Shown: positions 1 through 7,402, numbered from the stretch's first letter. The stretch: DNA of 45,993 bases from Clostridia bacterium (GCA_024404195.1 JAKSQJ010000004.1:1-45993), one strand, 5' to 3'. Program-made: numbers and translations. The notes: generated by a model from the letters alone, not told the origin.

Positions 1-80
1 CGATAGGATTTTCTAAATGAATAATGAATAAGGAATAACCGTCTAATGAATAATGTCGGTGTCGGCTTCGCCGACGAAAT
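1..80. repeat. Repeat-like intergenic sequence at the window edge
   Basis: This stretch holds near-identical copies of AATGAATAATG (about 17-27 and 44-54) and then a perfect small hairpin, GTCGGC-ttc-GCCGAC, at 61-75. There is no open reading frame. The mix of AT-rich direct repeats with a GC-rich hairpin resembles dispersed intergenic or MITE-like elements of clostridial genomes. That is a resemblance only, because the element runs off the left edge and its copy number cannot be seen. Confidence 0.35.
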
Positions 81-86
81 AAAAAT

Positions 87-123
87 AACCGCCGTTCAGT
101 AATTAAAAAACTGTTCGGCGGTT
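87..123 (-). terminator. Hairpin terminator, probably for the XRE gene
   Basis: An inverted repeat has outer arms AACCGCCG (87-94) and CGGCGGTT (116-123) and an inner CAG/CTG pairing. On the minus strand the 3' side runs into an A/T-rich tract. It lies about 95 bp beyond the stop of the minus-strand XRE gene, so it could end that transcript. It could equally end a plus-strand transcript entering from the left, because TTTAATTATTTT follows on the plus strand. Confidence 0.5.
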
Positions 124-217
124 TAATTATTTTACTTCGTAATTATCAATAGCATAATCAAGCAACACTTTAATAAGATGCGGGAAATTTTAATGTAACG
201 CAAAAACACGGATAAAT

Positions 218-520
218 TTATTTTGTGGATAAATAATTCAATAAGGCGTCCTGTTTTTCTTTGCTCAGAGCATTAAAATGTTGTAAAACGGCAGATTGCT
301 TTTTGGTTAAACTGACACAAGAACAAGAATCGTCAAAAAACTGCGCAAGAGTTATATTATAAGCATCACATATTTTTTCTAACGACGGAATTGTCGGACA
401 AATTTGTTTTCTGAACCAAGACGAAATTGTTGTTTGCGAAATGCCCGACTCCTCAGATAAACGGTATTCACTCCAACCTCGTTCCAAGCGTAATTCCAAG
501 ATTCTATCTAAAACATTCAT
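218..520 (-). CDS. Small XRE-family (HTH_3) transcriptional regulator
   Basis: This 100-residue protein is almost entirely a Cro/CI-type helix-turn-helix domain (about residues 5-62), with the recognition region around SGISQTTISSWFRK and the usual following helix PSLEKICDAYNITLAQFF. The C-terminal 30 residues are polar and helical and could mediate dimerisation. There is no sensor domain. The ATG at 520 has only a weak ribosome binding site (GTGAG). The gene is divergent from the DUF2752 pair. The intergenic region carries two mirrored copies of TATCGCTTGA, each forming the -35 region of one of the two promoters, so this protein is the natural candidate to bind there and control both directions. 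That role is inferred from position; no binding specificity is known. Confidence 0.8.
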   Translation of the reverse strand: MNVLDRILELRLERGWSEYRLSEESGISQTTISSWFRKQICPTIPSLEKICDAYNITLAQFFDDSCSCVSLTKKQSAVLQHFNALSKEKQDALLNYLSTK

Positions 521-556
521 ATAAACTACTCACTTTCTTAATAAATAATATACGAA

Positions 557-630
557 TATCGCTTGACTTTTAATAATAAAAGTAGTAAAATAAATACGAT
601 AAAAATCACTATATCATTTTTCAAGCGATA
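557..630. promoter_or_regulatory. Overlapping face-to-face promoters with mirrored 10-bp motif
   Basis: TATCGCTTGA occurs at 557-566 and as its exact reverse complement TCAAGCGATA at 621-630. The left copy contains the start of a plus-strand -35 (TTGACT, 563-568), followed after 17 bp by TAAAAT (586-591). The right copy contains the start of a minus-strand -35 (TTGAAA, 624-619), followed after 17 bp by TATCGT (601-596). The two promoters face each other and their -10 elements lie next to each other. A dimeric regulator bound to the two copies could switch both. The XRE protein is the obvious candidate, by inference. Confidence 0.6.
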
Positions 631-731
631 AAATATTACTTCAAAGTATTCTTGCTCTTTGCAATATCAAGAATTTTGTTAATAAAGAGGCAATATATAT
701 TTGTTCGGTTTTTGTTATTAATAAGACAAAT

Positions 732-1085
732 ATGAAAAAGATTATGCATAAAAGATTTTGGAAAATAGCGGCAACGCTTTTATTTATAATTTTGATTTCT
801 TGTTTTTACCAATGCCCGATACATTTGATATTCGGAATAAGTTGTCCGAGTTGCGGTATGACAAGAGCGTTTTTAAGTTTTTTAAGAGGAAATGTTAAAG
901 CCGCTTTTACATATCATCCTCTTTTTCCGATATTCGGATTTTTAACATTATACGAAATTTATATTTATATTTTCCCCGACAAATTACGACTGCCTCGTAA
1001 AATGGAATTAATTATAATTGTTTGTTCATTTGCATTGTTGTTATTTATATGGCTTATCAGAATAAAAAGTAAATCAGGAGGTTGA
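732..1085 (+). CDS. DUF2752 family membrane protein
   Basis: A 117-residue protein with the hallmark DUF2752 core: a Cys-Pro pair (CPIHLIFGISCPSCGMTRAF, about residues 28-47), a loop leading to the conserved YHPLFP, and three hydrophobic segments (about 10-28, 57-75 and 90-110). DUF2752 proteins are small inner-membrane proteins of unknown biochemical role, and the paired cysteines in CPSCGMTR are the most conserved feature. No strong ribosome binding site precedes the ATG, and the likely leader from the promoter at 563-591 is about 130 nt. The stop overlaps the ribosome binding site of the next gene, so the two are translated from one message. The family assignment is good; the function is unknown. 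Confidence 0.85.
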   Translation: MKKIMHKRFWKIAATLLFIILISCFYQCPIHLIFGISCPSCGMTRAFLSFLRGNVKAAFTYHPLFPIFGFLTLYEIYIYIFPDKLRLPRKMELIIIVCSFALLLFIWLIRIKSKSGG

Positions 1086-1087
1086 AT

Positions 1088-1477
1088 ATGGCTGATAATG
1101 TAATGTTTAATGTAAGCGAAACTTTTGATATGAAGGCATTTTCCGAAAAACTTGCCGAAACATATCGCATGAAAGGATATACCGCAAATATAGCATCAAT
1201 GAACAATTCATGTTTCATCACTATTGAAAAAGGAACGGGCGGTATCAATACCATATTAGGTATGGGCGAAGGCATAAAGGCGAGTTGCATGGTGTCCGGT
1301 AACACGCTTTCAATTAGTTTTTCTGACGGTGACTGGACCGGTAAAATAATTGCACTTGTTGTCGGGTGGTTTTTATGCCTTATTCCGTGTATTACCGGTA
1401 TAATCGGTATTCTTAAGCAAACAAAATTGCCTAAAAACATAGCGAACGATGCCACGATGATTGCTTCAAATATGTAA
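1088..1477 (+). CDS. Hypothetical small membrane protein paired with DUF2752
   Basis: A 129-residue protein that I cannot assign to a named family. The first 75 residues look like a soluble alpha/beta domain that includes a hydrophobic strand (NNSCFITIEKG) and a Gly-rich turn (GGINTILGMGEG). A transmembrane helix or hairpin follows at about residues 85-112 (ALVVGWFLCLIPCITGIIGIL). An in-frame TTG at 1082 exists, but AGGAGG at 1076-1081 sits 6 bp before the ATG at 1088, which settles the start. The gene follows the DUF2752 gene by 2 bp and ends before a strong terminator, forming a two-gene operon. Similar small membrane proteins with zinc-ribbon or DUF2752 neighbours are common in gut Firmicutes, but no function is established. 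Confidence 0.75.
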   Translation: MADNVMFNVSETFDMKAFSEKLAETYRMKGYTANIASMNNSCFITIEKGTGGINTILGMGEGIKASCMVSGNTLSISFSDGDWTGKIIALVVGWFLCLIPCITGIIGILKQTKLPKNIANDATMIASNM

Positions 1478-1550
1478 ATGCAAAAATCGTTATAAAAAAA
1501 CAGCCATATAAATGATGTAATCAGGTGAAATGATCACAATTGATTATATG

Positions 1551-1590
1551 AAATACGACAAGTCAAAAATATGGCTTGTCGTATTTTAAA
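1551..1590 (+). terminator. Strong Rho-independent terminator after the DUF2752 operon
   Basis: A perfect 12-bp stem, AAATACGACAAG (1551-1562) with CTTGTCGTATTT (1575-1586), encloses a 12-nt loop. The T-rich 3' arm can act as the tail. It separates the DUF2752 pair from the lipoprotein gene. Confidence 0.75.
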
Positions 1591-1635
1591 GTAAAAGTTT
1601 TTCACTAAATTAATAAATAACAAAGAGGTAAAATC

Positions 1636-2709
1636 ATGAAGAAAATAATATGTTTAGTTTTAACCGCTTGTATGTTGAGTTTGTTGTTTTGCGGTTGTGG
1701 CTCAAAAGAAAAGGCATTAATCGGAGAATGGTATAATGAAAAAGAAAAGTGTCTTGATGTTCGTTCTGACGGAACTTGGAAACTTGAAGACAGCTACGGA
1801 ACGGGCAAGTGGAAATTTTTAGATGATAACGAAACCGTTGAATTTACAGATTTTTACGGAGATACGCAAGAAACAAAGATTGAAGAAGATGAATTAGGCG
1901 AATCTATTGATTTTGGACATTACGGTCGTTTTTATAAAGACAAGTATCCCTCAGAAAATGAAATTCAAAAGCAAAGATTAAAAAATGCTGTTTCTATTGA
2001 TCCTTTTAAGAACATACAATATGAAATAAGCGGAATTTCACCGTATTGTCAGGTGACGGTTAACACACAAAACTGTAACGATGATGTTCAGCGATATGTT
2101 ACTTTTACAACTGATAAAGAGTATTACAAAAATGGCGAAAAAGCGGTAATAACTGCGACTGTTTCCAATGAAAATGACGAACAATCGTTTGTTTTGAAAA
2201 AGAAAAATCAAAAGAAAAAGATAAACGGGCAAGCCGAATATGCCGAAAGTATCACTGCTGACGAATTTAATAAAATTTGTTCTGAGTTAAATGACTTTGT
2301 TTCCGGAAATGTTTCATCTGCAATGAAAGAGGCGGATAATTCGTTTTGGAGCGAGGGAACTGTTCTTGGAAACAGAGTGAATCTTTATCAGGGTTCAATA
2401 AAAAACTGCGATAGACACGATGCTTATATTCAGGTGTTAAAGCAGGACAAAAACCGGGAAATAAAAAACAAACTGTCTTTTGTTTACAGCGGAAAATATA
2501 CAAGCACTAACGGAAATGGCAACTTTTATTCTCTTGTAAGTGCAATTAATATTGTTAAATATCCGGATGGTACAATAAAATGGGGCGGCAAGTCCTTAGA
2601 CGAAAAGGATTTTGAGGTTGAGGCATCATCAGAGAGCGTTGAGCATTGCGTAACAACGCTTGTGATGTGTAATAGCGCAGATTATAATATTTCAAAAGTT
2701 GTCTTCTAA
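1636..2709 (+). CDS. Putative lipoprotein with an N-terminal lipocalin-like segment
   Basis: A 357-residue secreted lipoprotein. It starts with Lys-Lys, a hydrophobic core and a lipobox-like end with the probable acylated cysteine at 21 (FCGC). Residues 28-105 resemble the lipocalin-like or DUF5640-type repeats found in clostridial lipoproteins (GEWYNEK..., then SDGTWKL..., GTGKWKF and FYKD). The rest is rich in Lys, Glu and Asn with alternating beta pattern, and I do not recognise it. The ATG follows AAAGAGGT. It is a single gene bounded by a terminator upstream and by the riboswitch promoter downstream. A role at the cell surface is likely; no ligand or enzyme motif is visible. Confidence 0.75.
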   Translation: MKKIICLVLTACMLSLLFCGCGSKEKALIGEWYNEKEKCLDVRSDGTWKLEDSYGTGKWKFLDDNETVEFTDFYGDTQETKIEEDELGESIDFGHYGRFYKDKYPSENEIQKQRLKNAVSIDPFKNIQYEISGISPYCQVTVNTQNCNDDVQRYVTFTTDKEYYKNGEKAVITATVSNENDEQSFVLKKKNQKKKINGQAEYAESITADEFNKICSELNDFVSGNVSSAMKEADNSFWSEGTVLGNRVNLYQGSIKNCDRHDAYIQVLKQDKNREIKNKLSFVYSGKYTSTNGNGNFYSLVSAINIVKYPDGTIKWGGKSLDEKDFEVEASSESVEHCVTTLVMCNSADYNISKVVF

Positions 2710-2767
2710 GATATTCTATAGATTAATTTTGCAAAAAGTATGTTTTGCACAGTATAAGAGTTTTTTA

Positions 2768-2796
2768 TTGCCATTTATTATTATTTATGCTATAAT
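2768..2796 (+). promoter_or_regulatory. Sigma-A promoter of the B12 riboswitch transcript
   Basis: TTGCCA (2768-2773) and a consensus TATAAT (2791-2796) are separated by exactly 17 bp. They lie about 40 bp upstream of the first riboswitch helix. Confidence 0.75.
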
Positions 2797-2835
2797 ACCC
2801 TATGCAATTAAATAAACGCAGTTTATCGGAATTTA

Positions 2836-2960
2836 TTATTCGTTGCCGAGCATATTTCTTGAAAATATGCAAGGCGGTAAGGGAAGAGCGGTGAAAATCC
2901 GTCGCAACAGCCATTACCGTAATTGAGGTTTTCGGACTTCATAAGTCGGAATGCTTACCA
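2836..2960 (+). promoter_or_regulatory. Cobalamin (B12) riboswitch
   Basis: The conserved landmarks of the cobalamin aptamer appear in order: GGTAAGGGAA (2876-2885), the core GGTGAAAATCC (about 2891-2901), GCAACAGCC (about 2904-2912), and a B12 box AAGTCGGAATGCTTACC (2944-2960). The terminal TTACC of the box pairs with GGTAA to close the central helix. A transcription terminator (3033-3052) follows and then a DUF4430 lipoprotein and an ECF S component. The logic expected from the family is that bound cobalamin favours the terminator and shuts off uptake genes. Exact ends were judged by eye and could shift by 10-20 nt. Confidence 0.88.
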
Positions 2961-3032
2961 AACTGTGATTCGTAAAAGTCCTTGGGCAAATGGGGGATAA
3001 TGTTAAGCGTTTTTGCAGGATAAGTATGCTTT

Positions 3033-3060
3033 GCACCCTCAAAGAAGGGTGCTTTTATTT
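3033..3060 (+). terminator. Riboswitch-controlled terminator
   Basis: The stem GCACCCT (3033-3039) with AGGGTGC (3046-3052) is followed directly by a T-rich tract (TTTTATTTTAT). It lies between the cobalamin aptamer and the first gene, where the expression platform is expected. The presence of this hairpin shows that the open frame beginning at 3013 does not mark the true gene start. Confidence 0.8.
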
Positions 3061-3099
3061 TATCTTTTTGCGAATAATTTTGTGAAAGGAATTTTAGTT

Positions 3100-3522
3100 A
3101 TGACAAAGAAAATTTATTCGTTATTTTCGGTATTTCTTTGCATTTCTCTTATGTTTTGCCTTACTTCCTGCAAAAAAAGCGAGAAGAAATCAAATGGCGA
3201 CGGCTTATGGAAAAATGCGACCTATACCGAAGATACAACTCTCGGAAAGGGAGACAAAAAAATCACCGTTGAGGTTAAGGCAGGAGAAAAAACCGTAACC
3301 TTTACGCTTAAAACAGACAAAAAAACCGTTGGCGAGGCGCTTTACGAAAACAAGCTTGTTGACAGTATGGAATATGCCTTAAAGGTAAACGGTATAGTTG
3401 CCGATTACGATAAGGACAAAACATATTGGGGATTTTTTATTGACGGCGGTTACGCCTCAAAGGGTATGAACGAAACACCGGCTGAGCAGGGAAAGGTTTA
3501 CCGACTTGAGCGCACAAAGTAA
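3100..3522 (+). CDS. DUF4430 (transcobalamin-like) lipoprotein under B12 riboswitch
   Basis: A 140-residue secreted lipoprotein with a lipobox ending LTSC (Cys24) and a single C-terminal DUF4430 domain (about residues 45-138). The domain is marked by VGEALYENKLV, the aromatic YWGFFIDG core and the final beta strand GKVYRLE. DUF4430 shares the fold of the C-terminal domain of transcobalamin/intrinsic factor, and members often accompany cobalamin transport genes in Firmicutes. The true start is the ATG at 3100 behind GAAAGGA; an upstream in-frame start at 3013 lies inside the leader. The gene overlaps the ECF S component by 17 bp. I infer a surface corrinoid-binding or handing-over role, supported by the riboswitch. 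Confidence 0.85.
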   Translation: MTKKIYSLFSVFLCISLMFCLTSCKKSEKKSNGDGLWKNATYTEDTTLGKGDKKITVEVKAGEKTVTFTLKTDKKTVGEALYENKLVDSMEYALKVNGIVADYDKDKTYWGFFIDGGYASKGMNETPAEQGKVYRLERTK

Positions 3523-4036
3523 AAAGCTTAAAGCAACCAAAGAAATAGCGGTTTTTTCAATGCTCGGCGCTTTGATGTTTTGCTCAAAAATCATTATGGA
3601 AGCGCTTCCGAACATTCATTTAATCGGTATGCTTACAATGGTTTGCACGGTTGTTTTCCGAAAAAAAGCCCTTATTCCGCTTTATCTTTTTGTTATATTA
3701 AACGGAATTTTTTCGGGCTTTGATATTTGGTGGTGGCCATATACTTATATATGGACTGTTCTATGGGGCGTGACAATGTTGATACCGAAAAACCTGTCCG
3801 AAAGGGCAAAAAGAGTAGTTTATCCTGCCGTTTGTATGTTACACGGACTACTCTACGGAACGCTTTATGCTCCCTTTCAGGCACTTGCTTTCGGGCTTGA
3901 TTTCAAGGGGACGATTGCCTGGATTATCGCAGGTCTTCCCTTTGATGCAATTCACGCCGCAGGAAATTTTGCATTAGGTCTTTTTATTCTTCCTCTCTCC
4001 GATTTGCTTAAAAAAATAACGGCGGATATAGAATAA
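3506..4036 (+). CDS. ECF transporter S component, probable cobalamin uptake
   Basis: A 176-residue integral membrane protein with about six hydrophobic segments and the N-terminal ATKEIAVFSMLGALMF pattern, including the small-residue motif by which S components dock to EcfT. The probable start is TTG at 3506, placed 9 nt after AGGGAAAGG inside the end of the DUF4430 gene; there is no ATG early enough to keep the first helix. No EcfA or EcfT genes lie nearby, so it should be a group II S component using a shared energising module. Corrinoid or a precursor is inferred as substrate from the riboswitch and partner (CbrT- or CblT-like). The sequence alone does not separate these. Confidence 0.8.
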   Translation: MSAQSKKLKATKEIAVFSMLGALMFCSKIIMEALPNIHLIGMLTMVCTVVFRKKALIPLYLFVILNGIFSGFDIWWWPYTYIWTVLWGVTMLIPKNLSERAKRVVYPAVCMLHGLLYGTLYAPFQALAFGLDFKGTIAWIIAGLPFDAIHAAGNFALGLFILPLSDLLKKITADIE

Positions 4037-4083
4037 GGACGGTCTTTTATACACATATTCTTTAATAAATTCCCTTTTATCGG

Positions 4084-4112
4084 TTGACTGTTTTGATACA
4101 AAGTGTTATACT
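4084..4112 (+). promoter_or_regulatory. Sigma-A promoter of the NSS symporter gene
   Basis: TTGACT (4084-4089) and TATACT (4107-4112) have a 17-bp spacer. The predicted start point lies about 25 bp before the ATG at 4144. This also rules out translation from the TTG at 4084. Confidence 0.75.
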
Positions 4113-4143
4113 TAAAAAACATCTATATAAAAGGAAGTTAATT

Positions 4144-5661
4144 ATGGAAAAGAAAAAAATCGGTTTTGCCTCGGGCATCGGATTTATTCTTGCTGCTGCC
4201 GGCTCGGCGGTAGGGCTTGGAAATCTTTGGGGATTCCCCTATAAAACATCTGCAAACGGCGGTGCCGCATTCGTGCTTGTTTATATTGCAAGTGTGTTGC
4301 TTATCGGCGTTATTACAATGGTTGCGGAAATATTTATCGGAAAAAGGGCTCAGGCAAACCCCGTTACTGCATTTAAGTCAATAAAAAAATCTTTCGGTTG
4401 GATTGGTTTAATCGGTGTTGTTATCGCAACATTTATAACCTGCTATTATGCGGTTTTGGGCGGATATACAACGAAATATGCCTTAAATTCATTTGTCGGC
4501 AATGCCGGAAATTTTGAGAAATTTGCCGGAAACAGAGGCGATGTTATTCTTATGACCGCTATATTTATCGCCTTTGCGATGGTAATTATTATGGGCGGTA
4601 TCAAAGAGGGCATTGAAAAGGCGTCAAAGATTTTGATGCCGGCACTGTTTATGATTCTCGTTATGGTGGTTGTTTACTCCCTTTCGTTAGGCGAGGGAGT
4701 TATGGACGGTGTTAAGTTCTATCTTAAACCCGATTTTTCCGTATTAAACGGTAAATCCATTCTTGCCGCTATGGGACAGGCGTTCTATTCATTATCTCTC
4801 GGTATGGGCATTATGGTAACCTATGGCTCTTATGCAGGTAAGGAAATAAACATTGTTAAGTCAACCGCCATGATTTGCATTTTTGATACCTTGATTGCTC
4901 TGCTTGCAGGTCTTGCAATTTTCCCGGCGGTGTTCCATTATTCTGCTACTCAAGGTGTTCCGACATCCGAAATCGGTATGGGCGGCGTCGGACTTATGTA
5001 TAAGACATTACCTATGGTTTTTGAAAGTATGGGAACCGGCGGTAAGGTTGTTTCGTTCTTCTTTTTCTCAATGGTTGTTATTGCCGCCGTTACTTCGGTT
5101 ATTTCCTTAATGGAGGTTGCAACTCAGTTTGTTATCCAAAAATGGAAATTTGACCGCAAAAAATCTACCGCTATCGTTACGGTATTCTGCTTTGCGGTAT
5201 CAATTCCCGTCGGTATTTCTTTGGGCTCCGTATTAAACGAAAAGACAACATTTGTTGTATTCGGTCAGGATTTGCTTGATTTGTTTGATATAATAACAAA
5301 CAATGTTTTAATGCCCGTTTGTGCATTTCTTTCCTGCCTTGCGGTCGGTTGGCTGCTTAATCCTAAAAAAGCAATTGCCGAAATTGAGGCAGAGGGATAT
5401 AAAATGGGCGTTTTCGGTAAGATTTTTGCCTTTATGGTAAAATATATTACTCCACTTCTTATTGCCGTTATTGAGGTTTTCGGAATAAGAGATTTGGTAT
5501 ATCCGCTGGTTGATAAAACCCGTGAATTTTCAAAGGACGGTCTTTATATCGTTTTAACGGCGGCGGCACTTCTTTTAGTTTGCATAGTTGTTTACTTTGT
5601 TTTCTTTAAGAACGCCTATACCGGAACAAACGAAGACGAAAAGACAGAAATAAACGAATAA
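4144..5661 (+). CDS. Sodium:neurotransmitter symporter (NSS/SNF) family transporter
   Basis: A 505-residue membrane protein of the LeuT fold. The signature GSAVGLGNLWGFPYKT (about residues 16-31) is the unwound first helix that binds substrate and Na+ in this family. About eleven to twelve membrane segments follow, as is usual for bacterial members that lack the twelfth helix or have short tails. It imports an amino acid or related amine with Na+. The substrate cannot be read from the sequence. The ATG at 4144 follows AAGGAAG at 4131-4137, and a promoter ends at 4112. It is a single-gene unit closed by a strong terminator. Na+ coupling would suit an Rnf-containing cell. Confidence 0.92.
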   Translation: MEKKKIGFASGIGFILAAAGSAVGLGNLWGFPYKTSANGGAAFVLVYIASVLLIGVITMVAEIFIGKRAQANPVTAFKSIKKSFGWIGLIGVVIATFITCYYAVLGGYTTKYALNSFVGNAGNFEKFAGNRGDVILMTAIFIAFAMVIIMGGIKEGIEKASKILMPALFMILVMVVVYSLSLGEGVMDGVKFYLKPDFSVLNGKSILAAMGQAFYSLSLGMGIMVTYGSYAGKEINIVKSTAMICIFDTLIALLAGLAIFPAVFHYSATQGVPTSEIGMGGVGLMYKTLPMVFESMGTGGKVVSFFFFSMVVIAAVTSVISLMEVATQFVIQKWKFDRKKSTAIVTVFCFAVSIPVGISLGSVLNEKTTFVVFGQDLLDLFDIITNNVLMPVCAFLSCLAVGWLLNPKKAIAEIEAEGYKMGVFGKIFAFMVKYITPLLIAVIEVFGIRDLVYPLVDKTREFSKDGLYIVLTAAALLLVCIVVYFVFFKNAYTGTNEDEKTEINE

Positions 5662-5680
5662 TTACAGTAAAAGATAAAAA

Positions 5681-5713
5681 GCCGATAGGGTCAGATAACC
5701 CTATCGGCTTTTT
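5681..5713. terminator. Bidirectional terminator between symporter and ABC permease
   Basis: An 11-bp stem, GCCGATAGGGT (5681-5691) with ACCCTATCGGC (5698-5708), is followed by TTTTT on the plus strand. It is preceded by AAAAA, which becomes a U tract on the minus strand. It serves the symporter gene and the converging ABC permease gene. Confidence 0.85.
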
Positions 5714-5722
5714 GCTTATATA

Positions 5723-7402
5723 TTATTCCATATTTCTTGAAGCAAGGTTTAGTTTTATTAAATATTCTTTTGAAGCAGGGAAAGAGTTATCAACGATAAA
5801 CTCATAATATCCTGTATCAAAGGATAAATTCACTATATTTTGCTCGTTATCTTCGCTTATGTGAATTAACGGAATAACGGTTCGCTCACCGCTTAACAGT
5901 TCACTTTGATAAATGTCAATAAACTCTTTGGCTTCGGCTTTTGTAAGATAAGAGGAAATGTTTTGCTTGTCGTTATCGTAAAAATAGATGTCAACTGTTG
6001 AGCCGTCGCTTTTGTTGAGATTTTCTCTCATTTGGTCAAACCGTTCGTTGCTTTTTAATATATCCGAAATTTCGTTTTTAACCTTATCGGTGTTGACATA
6101 AAAGCCGCGGGCAACGGTTTTTTTGTTTTTAAGCATATATTCAAACCTAATGAGTGTAACATCGTCACCGTAATAATCCTCTTTTGCGATAACACCCTCT
6201 TTTTTGATAATCGCCTTATGAAGCTTAACGGCTTTTTCCGGATTATCAAAACGAATATCGGTCTCGCCGATATCGGCAGTAACATATTTAATATTATCTT
6301 TCGGAATATAGCTTGAAAAATCGGTAATATCCATTTTTACAATGCCGATAGCGCCGAAAAGCATAACTGCCGAAATTCCTGCGATTATAAGAGATTTTTT
6401 AACGGTTTTGAAGCCCCTGAATGTTATGGCACCGTAAACAACCGAGGTAACGGCGGCGCCGATAACCGTAAAGATATAGAATAACGGCGAATGCATACCG
6501 CTATCTTCGGCGAAGATAGTTCCGAAAGCAAACCCTCCGCATAAGGAGGCGATAACGGCGCAGATATAGAACATAAATTTATATGCGAATGCTTTGCCGG
6601 TGTTTTCGCTTTTTCTTTTGTTGTAAAGAAGAATGTTTATTATTGCGAAAAGAACGATTAAAACCGCACTTACAATAAAGAACGAAAGCGGTGATTTGTT
6701 TTCATAAACACAGTCATATACATTCCAATAAATATATGCAAGAGGCGAAGAACGGGAAATGATTTCGCCCGTTAAGTTTCCTGCATAGCCGATAAGGAAG
6801 TCGTTAAATATCTGGCAAACGATAAGCCCTATTACCGAGGCGCCGATGTTTATTCCGAAAAAGGAAACAAGAAAATCAAAAACATTTGCCGATGCTAAAA
6901 TAAATATTAAGGAATAAACGCAAACGGCAATAAGACAAACCGCAACATAGACAAAGTTAAGCAAAATTGAGGGGATTAAACCTGCATTTTGATTTGTTGC
7001 CGCAACAACCGAAAGCGAGATAAAGCCGATTATTATCGGAATTATTGAAAATATAAAAGAACAAGCCGAGAGAGATAAAAGAGTTTGGCTTCGTTTAAGG
7101 GGCATACTGTCCATAAAATCGGCGGCATTTCTTTTATAAAGGAAAGAAAAGTTTAACAGGTTAAGCCCTACAACGACAATTCCCCCGAAGATTGCCGAAA
7201 ACATTGAAAAACCGTCAATCCAAGTGGAAACATACTGGCTTTTTTGAGAATAAGGAATGTTGGAAAAATAGATTACCATATAAGAAGGGCATATAAGCAA
7301 CACACCGATTATCATTAAAATCAATATTCCGAGTCGGCGTTTGAGTTCAAATTTCATAAGGTTAAATGAAGCACTTTTACTGTTCAATGTTCTTGACATC
7401 AT
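5723..7402 (-). CDS. ABC-2 type permease with large extracellular C-terminal domain
   Basis: A 559-residue permease. About ten hydrophobic segments span residues 25-375, and the remaining 185 or so residues form a soluble tail without membrane segments, probably outside the cell. It is the third gene of a GntR-ATPase-permease operon, so it should form a homodimeric exporter or bacitracin/peptide-sensing type pump with the ATPase. The start is chosen at the ATG at 7402 because GGAGGT (7416-7411) sits 8 bp upstream. A longer reading frame to 7453 lies wholly inside the ATPase gene and has no site. The overlap with the ATPase gene is 26 bp. The substrate is unknown. The resemblance is to the YtrC/D-type or lantibiotic-type permeases. 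Confidence 0.8.
   Translation of the reverse strand: MMSRTLNSKSASFNLMKFELKRRLGILILMIIGVLLICPSYMVIYFSNIPYSQKSQYVSTWIDGFSMFSAIFGGIVVVGLNLLNFSFLYKRNAADFMDSMPLKRSQTLLSLSACSFIFSIIPIIIGFISLSVVAATNQNAGLIPSILLNFVYVAVCLIAVCVYSLIFILASANVFDFLVSFFGINIGASVIGLIVCQIFNDFLIGYAGNLTGEIISRSSPLAYIYWNVYDCVYENKSPLSFFIVSAVLIVLFAIINILLYNKRKSENTGKAFAYKFMFYICAVIASLCGGFAFGTIFAEDSGMHSPLFYIFTVIGAAVTSVVYGAITFRGFKTVKKSLIIAGISAVMLFGAIGIVKMDITDFSSYIPKDNIKYVTADIGETDIRFDNPEKAVKLHKAIIKKEGVIAKEDYYGDDVTLIRFEYMLKNKKTVARGFYVNTDKVKNEISDILKSNERFDQMRENLNKSDGSTVDIYFYDNDKQNISSYLTKAEAKEFIDIYQSELLSGERTVIPLIHISEDNEQNIVNLSFDTGYYEFIVDNSFPASKEYLIKLNLASRNME

Noticed and set aside
2730..2749. Hairpin TGCAAAA/TTTTGCA as a terminator after the 357-residue lipoprotein gene
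   Set aside because: The stem is AT-rich and no T tract follows it directly. It is too weak to list as a terminator.
3013..3099. Upstream extension of the DUF4430 gene to 3013
   Set aside because: The stretch holds the riboswitch-controlled terminator (3033-3060) and would put the signal peptide 29 residues in. The ATG at 3100 has a proper ribosome binding site and gives a normal lipoprotein.
4084..4143. Upstream extension of the NSS gene to the TTG at 4084
   Set aside because: The TTG is the -35 box of a sigma-A promoter whose start point lies about 30 bp further on.
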